Notes under the pieces: generated by a model | Told to the model about the DNA's origin: nothing | The model's input: the letters and a program-made list of their open reading frames with translations, nothing else | Database searches by the model: none | Shown: one piece after another, positions 6,716 through 12,619 of the stretch | Layout of the letters: each line of letters starts with the position of its first letter | Position numbering within the stretch: the first letter of the stretch is position 1 | Made by a program: the position numbers and the translations under genes | Assembly: GCA_003155175.1 (NCBI GenBank) | Contig: PMFP01000016.1 | Coordinates: 1,533-14,151, forward strand | DNA from: Vulcanimicrobiota bacterium | Lineage (GTDB): Bacteria; Vulcanimicrobiota; Vulcanimicrobiia; Vulcanimicrobiales; Vulcanimicrobiaceae | DNA length: 12,619 bases | Direction of reading: 5' to 3'

Positions 6716-7870
6716 GTGACGCTTCGTCTGGGAATACTGCTCGCCGCGCTTGCCGCGGGTTCCGTAGCCTGCTCGAACGGCGGCGGCGCGATTCCGCCGG
6801 CATCTCAAGGCGAATCGGCTCGCGACGCCGCGATCTCCCGCGGCGCGGCGGTCGCGACCGCGAGTCCGACTCCGACCCCTCTGGTGGTAGGCCCGGGCCG
6901 CAAGTACACGACGGTCGCCTCCGCACTAGCGGCATCGCAGGACGGCGACACGATCGACGTCGTTTCCGGCACGTATACGAACGATTTTGCGTACGTGTAC
7001 CATAACGTAACGATCCTCGGCGTCGGCGGAATGGTCAAAATGGTAGCGACCGAACCTCCTCCGAATCTCAAAGGTTTTCTCGTCGTCGAGAAGGGTCTAA
7101 CGATAAAGAATTTCGAGTTTTCCGGCGCGTCCATTCCCGCTTCCGATGGCAACAACGCCGCCGGCATTCGCGCCGAGGGCGGGAATCTGATCGTTCAATA
7201 CTGCTACTTTCACGATAACCAGGACGGCATTCTTGCGCCCGAACCTTATACGCCCGGTCGCAGCAATATACAGATCGATCGCTCCGAATTCTCGCACAAT
7301 GGTGCCGGCGACGGGTACTCTCACAATCTCTACATCGGCAACGTGCACCGGCTGGTATTCACGCATAGCTATTCGCACGATGCCGTGGTCGGTCACGAGC
7401 TCAAGAGCCGCGCGTTCGAGACGACGATCGATACGAGCGTCTTTGCAGATGGGTCCACCGGTGATGCAAGTTATGAAATCGACGTGCCGAACGCAGGCGT
7501 GGCGCTCGTAGAGAACAGCGTGATCGAAAAAGGCCCGCACGCGCAGAACCCCGCCGCGATCCACTATGGCGGCGAAACGCAATACCGTTGGGCGACCAAC
7601 AGCTTGACGATCTCGTCCAACACCATCATCGACAACTACGGTTCGAACGCGACCGCGGTCTTGAATCAATCGGCCGTCAACGGACTCACCGTTAAGGCCG
7701 TTCTCAGCCTCAACAAACTGTACGGATTCGGACCGAACGACATCGTTTCGGGCCTCGGAAGCGTCCTCTCGAACAACGTCGTCAATCCGAGCGCGGCCGC
7801 CGCACCGGCGATCGATACAACCGCGCCGTGGGCCACCGCTCCCGTCCTTCCGATCCCGCCGGGACCCTAG
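6716..7870 (+). CDS. Exported lipoprotein with right-handed parallel beta-helix domain
   Basis: A 384-residue predicted lipoprotein. The start is GTG at 6716. A hydrophobic signal (residues 3-18) ends in the lipobox SVAC with lipidated Cys at 19, followed by a low-complexity linker rich in Gly, Ala, Ser, Thr and Pro to about residue 58. From VGPGRKYTTVASAL (58-71) the sequence has the repeating beta-helix pattern: VQYCYFHDNQDGI (160-172), IDRSEFSHNG (187-196), FTHSYSHDAVVGHELKSRA (215-233), TSVFADGST (240-248), VENSVIEKG (265-273) and ISSNTIIDN (299-307). The motifs HNLYIG (203-208), GHELKSRA (226-233) and YEIDVPNAG (253-261) look like a binding face. Polysaccharide lyases, C5-epimerases and NosD-like proteins share this fold, so action on an extracellular polysaccharide is plausible, but no catalytic set is identifiable. 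G+C is about 52-57% in two hand-counted 60-base stretches, against about 68% nearby. Confidence 0.8.
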   Translation: MTLRLGILLAALAAGSVACSNGGGAIPPASQGESARDAAISRGAAVATASPTPTPLVVGPGRKYTTVASALAASQDGDTIDVVSGTYTNDFAYVYHNVTILGVGGMVKMVATEPPPNLKGFLVVEKGLTIKNFEFSGASIPASDGNNAAGIRAEGGNLIVQYCYFHDNQDGILAPEPYTPGRSNIQIDRSEFSHNGAGDGYSHNLYIGNVHRLVFTHSYSHDAVVGHELKSRAFETTIDTSVFADGSTGDASYEIDVPNAGVALVENSVIEKGPHAQNPAAIHYGGETQYRWATNSLTISSNTIIDNYGSNATAVLNQSAVNGLTVKAVLSLNKLYGFGPNDIVSGLGSVLSNNVVNPSAAAAPAIDTTAPWATAPVLPIPPGP

Positions 7871-7907
7871 AAACAAGAGCACGGCACTGCGCGAGCCGTC
7901 TCTTCTC

Positions 7908-9068
7908 TTGTTGTGCGACATCGCCGGTGCGGAAGGCGGGACGGAAGTCTTTTTGAACCGTGCGATTCCCGCGCTGATGAAAACCGGATTGCCGGTGCGC
8001 GTTTTGGCCCGGACCGTTCGCCCCGGCGAATACTTCGAAGATATTCCGATTCGGCAAATCGCGTGGGCGACGGAAGACGAGGCCGGCTCGGAGAACGCGG
8101 CGCTCGACGTGCGTCGCGAAATCGACGCCGTACGCCCCACCGTCGTCATGACGTCGAACGTGTTCGACACGGCGATCTTGCGGGAGGTTCGGCGCGTGGA
8201 ACGCTTCGTGGTGCGACTGCACGATCACCGGGCGTTCTGCCCGAGCGGCGACCGTCTCTTCAAACAATTCGCCGCTCCGTGCGATCTGCCGATGGGAACT
8301 GCGTGCCTGGTCAACTCGGTCCTGCGCGGCTGCGTGTGCGGCCCTCGCCCGGAGACGCTGCGGCGAGTCCGGGCTCGCGAGGCGACCTGGAAGGCGCTGT
8401 GCGCTGCGGACGCCATGGTCGTCTCGTCGCGGTACATGGCGGGGTTGTGCGCGGCCAATGGTGGCTCGTCCGCGCGCACGTTCGTGCTTCCGCCGCCGGT
8501 GGACCCCGGCGCGTACGTGGCAACTCCGGCGCCGGCCCCGGCCGAGCCGCGCTTGCTTTTCGCCGGCCGCATCGTGCCGCAGAAGGGCCTCCGTTCGCTG
8601 GTTTTCGCGCTCGCGCTGGTCCCCGAGCGCGTGCGCCCGGAGCTGAGGGTCGCGGGAGCGGACTCCCCCGAGCTCGAGTCGTCGCGCGCGCTGGCCTCGC
8701 GTTTGGGGGTCCGGCTTCGACACCTGGGATGGCTTGACCAGAAGGGACTCTGGGCAGCAATGGATGACGTGCATGCGATGGCGGTCCCGTCGTTGTGGCC
8801 CGAGCCGTTCGGTCTGGTCGGAATCGAGGCGCAAGCGCGCGGCCGTCCGGCCGTGGGGTATGCAATCGGCGGCATTCCCGAATGGATGGGCGACGCGGGG
8901 CGCTCGGTGCCGGTGCGAAATGTCCGCGCGCTGGCGGAGGCCATCGTGAGCGTCACCGCAGAAGCTACGTGGCCATCGCTCAGTGAGGCGGCCCTTCGCA
9001 AGGCGGGGTCGTTTCGCTTGGACGACTATGCAACGAACCTAAGGGAGATTCTATGCGCATCCTCGTGA
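7908..9068 (+). CDS. GT4-family glycosyltransferase
   Basis: A cytoplasmic GT-B-fold retaining glycosyltransferase that transfers a sugar from a nucleotide donor. The N-terminal domain begins with AGAEGGTEVFLNRAIP (6-21), the usual GG-x-E acceptor-side motif. HDHRAFCPSGDRLF (105-118) opens a Cys cluster (C111, C125, C133, C142, C144) found in some GT4 enzymes and possibly structural. The donor domain shows LLFAGRIVPQKGLRSLV (216-232) and EPFGLVGIE (299-307), the E-x7-E signature, then GYAIGGIPEW (317-326). There is no ATG or GTG in frame upstream. TTG at 7908 is the first standard start, but a CTG at 7887 would add the residues REPSLLL that look natural for the first strand, so the start is uncertain. 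The end overlaps the UDP-sulfoquinovose synthase gene by 16 bases, so the two are likely co-translated. Donor and acceptor unknown. Confidence 0.85.
   Translation: MLCDIAGAEGGTEVFLNRAIPALMKTGLPVRVLARTVRPGEYFEDIPIRQIAWATEDEAGSENAALDVRREIDAVRPTVVMTSNVFDTAILREVRRVERFVVRLHDHRAFCPSGDRLFKQFAAPCDLPMGTACLVNSVLRGCVCGPRPETLRRVRAREATWKALCAADAMVVSSRYMAGLCAANGGSSARTFVLPPPVDPGAYVATPAPAPAEPRLLFAGRIVPQKGLRSLVFALALVPERVRPELRVAGADSPELESSRALASRLGVRLRHLGWLDQKGLWAAMDDVHAMAVPSLWPEPFGLVGIEAQARGRPAVGYAIGGIPEWMGDAGRSVPVRNVRALAEAIVSVTAEATWPSLSEAALRKAGSFRLDDYATNLREILCASS
9041..9047 (+). promoter_or_regulatory. Shine-Dalgarno of the UDP-sulfoquinovose synthase gene
   Basis: AAGGGAG lies 5 bases before the ATG at 9053, within the last codons of the glycosyltransferase gene. 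It is the strongest ribosome binding site I see in the window and fixes the start of the downstream gene. Confidence 0.7.
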
Positions 9069-10255
9069 TCGGGGGAGACGGCTACTGTGGTTGGGCGACC
9101 GCTCTGCACTTGTCCGCGTGCGGCCACGACGTCACGATACTCGACAACCTCGTGCGGCGGAAATGGGACCGCGATCTGGGCGTCTCCTCGCTGACGCCGA
9201 TTCGTGGGATCGGCGAGCGTCTGCGGAGCTGGGAAGCGACGACCGGCAAGAAGATCGGCTTCATCAAGGCCGACGCCACGAACTACGCCGCGCTGGTCGA
9301 AGCGTTCCAAACCGTCGAACCGGAGGCGATCGTCAATTTCGGCCAGCAGCGCAGCGCGCCGTTTTCCATGATCGATCGCGACCACGCCGCGCTCACGATG
9401 GTCAACAACACGCTCTGCAACCTCAACGTGCTCTGGGCCATGCGCGAACACGCGCCGGCCGCGCATCTGGTCAAGCTCGGCACGATGGGCGAATACGGCA
9501 CGCCGAACATCGAGATCGAGGAAGGCTTCATCACGATCGAGCACAAGGGACGCCGCGATACGCTCCCGTTTCCCAAGCAGCCCGGCTCGTTCTACCATCT
9601 CACCAAGGTCAGCGACAGCGATCAGCTGTTCTTTACCTGTCGCATCTGGGGGCTTCGCGCGACCGATCTCAATCAGGGCGTCGTGTACGGACTCGACACC
9701 GAAGAGACGACGCTCGCGCCCGCGCTGGTCAATCGTTTCGACTACGACGGCGTGTACGGAACCGCGCTCAACCGGTTTTGCGTCGAGGCCGCGCTCGGCC
9801 ACCCGCTGACGGTCTACGGCCGCGGCGGCCAAACGCGCGGATTCATCAACATCGTGGATACGGTGCGCTGCGTCAGGCTCGCCGTCGAGACGCCCGCCGA
9901 GGCCGGCGAGTTCCGCGTTTTCAATCAATTTACGCAAACGTTCAGCGTGCTTTCGCTGGCGCATTCGGTCGTCCGGGTCGGAGCCGCGATGGGTCTTTCG
10001 GTCGAGCTGCAGCACGTCGAGAACCCGCGCGTCGAAAAAGAACTGCACTACTACAGCTCGGTGAACAATCACCTGCTCGCGCTCGGACTCGAACCGACGC
10101 TACTCGACGATCCGACGATCGAAGGCATGATCCGGACCGCGGCGCGTTACGAGAAGCGCGTGGACACCGGCCAAATCCCCGCAACGGTGCAATGGGCCGC
10201 CGGCTCGCCGCCCGGCCGCCCCGCCGTTCCCGCGAAGGTAGTGCGGCGCTCGTAG
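9053..10255 (+). CDS. sqdB: UDP-sulfoquinovose synthase (SQD1/SqdB family)
   Basis: A 400-residue NAD-dependent extended SDR that makes UDP-sulfoquinovose from UDP-glucose and sulfite, the head-group donor for sulfolipids and some sulfonated glycans. The N-terminal NAD motif GGDGYCGWATALHLS (7-21) is a signature of this subfamily. GTMGEYGTPNIEIEEG (143-158) contains T144 and E147, and FYHLTKVSDSD (180-190) contains the catalytic Y181 and K185, matching T145, Y182 and K186 of plant SQD1. VNFGQQRSAP (94-103), DLNQGVVYG (205-213) and TRGFINIVDT (261-270) are also family-like. Length fits bacterial SqdB. It overlaps the preceding glycosyltransferase by 16 bases and sits in a run with WecA- and WecB-like genes. 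That context suggests a surface glycan rather than only membrane sulfolipid; no SqdX/SQD2-like sulfolipid synthase was recognised. UDP-glucose 4-epimerases are more distant and lack the GDGYCGW signature. Confidence 0.9.
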   Translation: MRILVIGGDGYCGWATALHLSACGHDVTILDNLVRRKWDRDLGVSSLTPIRGIGERLRSWEATTGKKIGFIKADATNYAALVEAFQTVEPEAIVNFGQQRSAPFSMIDRDHAALTMVNNTLCNLNVLWAMREHAPAAHLVKLGTMGEYGTPNIEIEEGFITIEHKGRRDTLPFPKQPGSFYHLTKVSDSDQLFFTCRIWGLRATDLNQGVVYGLDTEETTLAPALVNRFDYDGVYGTALNRFCVEAALGHPLTVYGRGGQTRGFINIVDTVRCVRLAVETPAEAGEFRVFNQFTQTFSVLSLAHSVVRVGAAMGLSVELQHVENPRVEKELHYYSSVNNHLLALGLEPTLLDDPTIEGMIRTAARYEKRVDTGQIPATVQWAAGSPPGRPAVPAKVVRRS

Positions 10256-10265
10256 CGCGACCGGC

Positions 10266-10703
10266 ATGCGCCCGTCCTGGGACACGTATTTCATGGAAAT
10301 CGCGCGGACCGTTGCGACGCGCGCCACCTGTCCGCGCGCGACGGTCGGCTGCGTGCTGGTGCGCGAACACCGCATCCTTACCACCGGCTACAATGGGGCG
10401 CCGCGCGGCGTCGCGCATTGCAGCGAGATCGGCTGCACCATCGTCAACGAGCACTGCGTCCGCGCGACGCACGCCGAAGCGAACGCGATCGTGCAAGGGG
10501 CCCTTCACGGCGTGAGCCTGGCGGGAGCGACGGCGTATTGCACGCACCAGCCGTGCATCAATTGCTCCAAGCTGTTGATCAGCGCGGGCGTCCTGAAAAT
10601 CGTCTTCGATCAAGCGTATCCGGACGCCGTCGCCGCCGATCTGCTGGCCGAAGCGGGCGTCGCGCTGACGCAGGTTCCACACGGCGCGGGGCGTATCGCG
10701 TGA
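10266..10703 (+). CDS. comEB: dCMP deaminase / ComEB-type zinc deaminase
   Basis: A 145-residue cytidine/deoxycytidylate deaminase-family enzyme, most likely converting dCMP to dUMP for thymidylate synthesis. The Zn-binding active site is complete: HAEANAI (69-75), with H69 as ligand and E71 as proton shuttle, and PCINC (96-100), with C97 and C100 as ligands. The N-terminal WDTYFMEIARTVATRATCPR (5-24) and GYNGAPRG (41-48) are typical of dCMP deaminases and separate them from cytosine or tRNA deaminases. The start is ATG at 10266, ten bases after the previous stop. The end overlaps the WecA-like gene by GTGA. Its place in a glycan operon is unusual; ComEB is often near competence genes, none of which are seen here. 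A nucleotide-sugar role (such as CMP salvage) is possible but not indicated by the sequence. Confidence 0.88.
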   Translation: MRPSWDTYFMEIARTVATRATCPRATVGCVLVREHRILTTGYNGAPRGVAHCSEIGCTIVNEHCVRATHAEANAIVQGALHGVSLAGATAYCTHQPCINCSKLLISAGVLKIVFDQAYPDAVAADLLAEAGVALTQVPHGAGRIA

Positions 10704-11785
10704 ACGCGAACTGGACCGCCATCGCGATCTATCTCGGCGCGTTTCTGATCGCGGCGCTCGTGACGACGGCGGCGACGCCGCTCGTGATTCGCTTGGCGAC
10801 GCACCTCGGCGTGATCGACGGGATCGACGAGGAGCGCCGCGTCCACACGGTTCCCACTCCGCGCATCGGAGGCCTCGCCGTCTTTTTCGGCTTCAGCGTC
10901 GCGCTGTTCGTCGTGCTCGGCATCGCGCTCTCTTCGCCCAAGACGCTCTTTCCCTCGCTGGCCCATTACAGCGCCTCGCATCAACTCGAGGCGATGACCG
11001 ACCAATTCGAGGCCGCGCACGGCATGGTCGGGCTGCTGTTCGGCGGCATGCTGATCTTGGGCGTGGGCGTCTGGGACGACGTCATGGGCATGCGGCCGCG
11101 CAACAAGTTTCTCGCGCAGATCGTCGTGGCGCTCGCCTCGATGCTGTACGGTTTCATCATTCCCGGCATCACCAATCCGTTCGACCACAATCCGGGAACG
11201 AATTGGATCGACTTTCCGCTTTGGCTGGGCGTTCCGCTCACGCTGGTCTGGTACGTCGGCATGATGAACGCAATCAACTTCATCGACGGCCTCGACGGAC
11301 TGCTCGCGGGCGTCGCGTCGATCTCGAGCCTGTTCCTGTTCGTCATCGCCGTGACGCACGGAGATCCCGTCGTCGCCCTGGTCGTGATCTCGCTGGCGGG
11401 CGCGACGCTCGGATTTCTTCGCTTTAATTTCGATCCGGCGAAAATCTTTCTCGGCGACGCCGGCTCGCTCTTCATCGGGTACGTCTTCGCGACGGTTTCG
11501 ATTTTAGGCGCGAGCAAGACGGCCATCGCGATGAGCGTCGTCATTCCGCTCGTGGTGCTCGCCCTGCCGGTCCTCGACACGCTGGCCGTGATCGTCCGCC
11601 GCGCCGTGGCCGGAAAGGCAATCACCGAGGCCGATCGCGGGCACTTCCACCACCAATTGATTTTTCGATTCGGACTCAACACGAGACAGGCGGTGTTCTT
11701 GATCTACGCGGTATGCTTGCTTTTGGGAGCGGTCGCGCTGGCGTTCTCGGGCACGTTCACGCACGTCTTCCGCCATGCGATCTAA
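10700..11785 (+). CDS. wecA: WecA/TagO/MraY-family undecaprenyl-phosphate sugar-1-phosphate transferase
   Basis: A 361-residue polytopic membrane enzyme that moves a sugar phosphate (usually GlcNAc-1-P) from a UDP-sugar onto undecaprenyl phosphate, the first step of a lipid-linked glycan. Family motifs are VPTPRIGGLAVF (51-62), VWDDVMG (124-130, the catalytic Asp pair 126-127), NAINFIDGLDGLLAG (190-204), FLGDAGSLFIGY (250-261, D253) and GHFHHQL (314-320), the C-terminal His motif. Hydrophobic segments alternate through the protein, about ten in all. The start is GTG at 10700, overlapping the deaminase stop by GTGA; the frame is open further upstream but only through the deaminase gene. Residues 79-107, between two early membrane segments, are a hydrophilic insert that looks longer than usual. 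The next gene encodes UDP-GlcNAc 2-epimerase and overlaps by 11 bases, so GlcNAc/ManNAc chemistry is likely. MraY is less likely by context. Confidence 0.92.
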   Translation: MNANWTAIAIYLGAFLIAALVTTAATPLVIRLATHLGVIDGIDEERRVHTVPTPRIGGLAVFFGFSVALFVVLGIALSSPKTLFPSLAHYSASHQLEAMTDQFEAAHGMVGLLFGGMLILGVGVWDDVMGMRPRNKFLAQIVVALASMLYGFIIPGITNPFDHNPGTNWIDFPLWLGVPLTLVWYVGMMNAINFIDGLDGLLAGVASISSLFLFVIAVTHGDPVVALVVISLAGATLGFLRFNFDPAKIFLGDAGSLFIGYVFATVSILGASKTAIAMSVVIPLVVLALPVLDTLAVIVRRAVAGKAITEADRGHFHHQLIFRFGLNTRQAVFLIYAVCLLLGAVALAFSGTFTHVFRHAI

Positions 11786-12619
11786 CGGACCGGTGGCGCA
11801 CGCGCCGCTGCGCGTCATGACCGTGTTCGGCACGCGGCCCGACACGATCAAGATGGCGCCCGTCGTGCGCGCGCTCGAAGGCAATCCCCTAATCGAGCCC
11901 ATCGTGTGCGTCACGGCCCAGCACCGCCAGATGCTCGACGATCTGCTGGACTTGTTCTCGATTCGGCCGCAGTACGATCTCGACGTCATGACGGCGGACC
12001 AATCGCTGACCGAAATCACCACGCGCGTTCTGGAAGGCATGGAGCGCGCGATCGCGGCGGCTAAGCCCGACGTCGTGCTCGTTCACGGCGACACGACGAC
12101 GAGTACGTCGGCCGCGCTCGCGGCATTCTATCGCCAAGTCCCGGTCGGCCACGTGGAGGCCGGCCTTCGGACCGGAGACCGCTGGGTTCCGTTTCCGGAA
12201 GAGATGAACCGGCGTCTGACCGGCACGATCGCGTCGTATCACTTCTCGCCCACGCCGCTCGCAAAGCAACATCTGCTTCGCGAGAACGTGCGGGCGGAGG
12301 ACATCGTCGTCACCGGCAACACCGTGATCGACGCGTTTATCGCGACGGCGTCCCGCACCGATCTTCCCGTGCCGCCCGGGTGGGAGCGTATAGATCTTTC
12401 GCGGCCCATCGTCGTCGTCACGGCACATCGCCGCGAGAATCACGAACACATGCGCGAGATGTGCGAAGCGATGCGCGATATCGCCGAGCTTCCGTCGCGT
12501 CCGCAGATCTACTGGCCCGTCCATCCGTCGCCGCGCGTCCGGCCGGTCGCGCGCGAAATCCTCGGCGACGTTGACGGCGTGGTCTTGGTCGAGCCGATCG
12601 ACTACGCCCAGATGGTTGC
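11775..12619 (+). CDS. wecB: UDP-N-acetylglucosamine 2-epimerase (non-hydrolysing), 3' end outside window
   Basis: The first 281 residues of an enzyme usually about 370 long; the frame is open to the window edge. It interconverts UDP-GlcNAc and UDP-ManNAc, giving ManNAc for surface polymers. Motifs are VFGTRPDTIKMAPV (17-30; Glu is usual where D23 sits), CVTAQHRQML (45-54; TGQH is commoner, part of the UDP-GlcNAc allosteric site), VHGDTTT (103-109), GHVEAGLRTGDR (125-136), PFPEEMNRR (139-147), VTGNTVIDA (179-187) and TAHRRENH (216-223). By motif alignment with E. coli WecB the catalytic residues are D106, E128, E142 and H218, all present. The start is ATG at 11775, overlapping the wecA-like gene by 11 bases; an internal ATG at residue 15 would cut into the first strand. 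With the WecA-like enzyme it suggests a ManNAc-containing lipid-linked polymer. Confidence 0.95.
   Translation, partial: MRSNGPVAHAPLRVMTVFGTRPDTIKMAPVVRALEGNPLIEPIVCVTAQHRQMLDDLLDLFSIRPQYDLDVMTADQSLTEITTRVLEGMERAIAAAKPDVVLVHGDTTTSTSAALAAFYRQVPVGHVEAGLRTGDRWVPFPEEMNRRLTGTIASYHFSPTPLAKQHLLRENVRAEDIVVTGNTVIDAFIATASRTDLPVPPGWERIDLSRPIVVVTAHRRENHEHMREMCEAMRDIAELPSRPQIYWPVHPSPRVRPVAREILGDVDGVVLVEPIDYAQMV

Noticed and set aside
7853..7864. Small hairpin TCCCGCCGGGA at the end of the beta-helix gene as a terminator
   Set aside because: Only four base pairs and no following T-run; the next gene is 37 bases on and the same strand.
7097..8834. Long minus-strand open frames opposite the beta-helix and glycosyltransferase genes
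   Set aside because: Antisense shadows with Arg/His-rich translations and no motifs, while the plus strand has a lipobox, beta-helix repeats and GT4 signatures.

Overview
High-GC bacterial DNA, roughly two-thirds G+C by eye. It is densely packed, with many GTG starts and several 4-base GTGA stop/start overlaps. Two predicted lipoproteins, a WecA-type lipid-carrier transferase and a 6S RNA make it clearly bacterial. The taxon cannot be fixed from the sequence alone. A little-sampled high-GC lineage such as Candidatus Eremiobacterota (WPS-2) is a guess from overall character, not a demonstrated assignment. No insertion sequence, CRISPR array, tRNA or rRNA gene was seen.

Left arm (1-2451, minus strand): a three-gene translationally coupled operon read leftwards. 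It holds an enolase-superfamily epimerase (DgcA / dipeptide-epimerase type), a DUF1611 DgcN-type protein, and the N-terminal part of a peptide-binding lipoprotein of an ABC importer. Together they suggest uptake and catabolism of D-glutamate or murein-type peptides. An 88-base divergent spacer separates this operon from a class I DNA photolyase on the plus strand (2540-3979).

Middle (3980-4940): the photolyase is followed by a non-coding segment that I read as a 6S RNA gene (about 4002-4186, plus strand). Its evidence is a 15-bp closing stem, a bubble hairpin, a terminal arm and a conserved product-RNA start site. It overlaps the 3' end of a convergent sugar-phosphate isomerase/epimerase-like gene (4171-4899, minus).

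Right arm (4941-12619, plus strand): one long run of eight genes with gaps of at most 37 bases or with overlaps. The order is rpiB (ribose-5-phosphate isomerase B), glyA (serine hydroxymethyltransferase), a beta-helix lipoprotein of lower G+C, a GT4 glycosyltransferase, an SQD1/SqdB-type UDP-sulfoquinovose synthase, a dCMP deaminase, a WecA/TagO-type polyprenyl-phosphate sugar-phosphate transferase, and wecB (UDP-GlcNAc 2-epimerase, cut by the window end). The first two are housekeeping metabolism. From 6716 onward the genes look like a cell-surface glycan locus. The most interesting inference is that sulfoquinovose may be built into a lipid-carrier-linked surface glycan here rather than, or as well as, into a membrane sulfolipid. 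No stretch longer than about 190 bases lacks a protein gene, and that one is the 6S RNA region.
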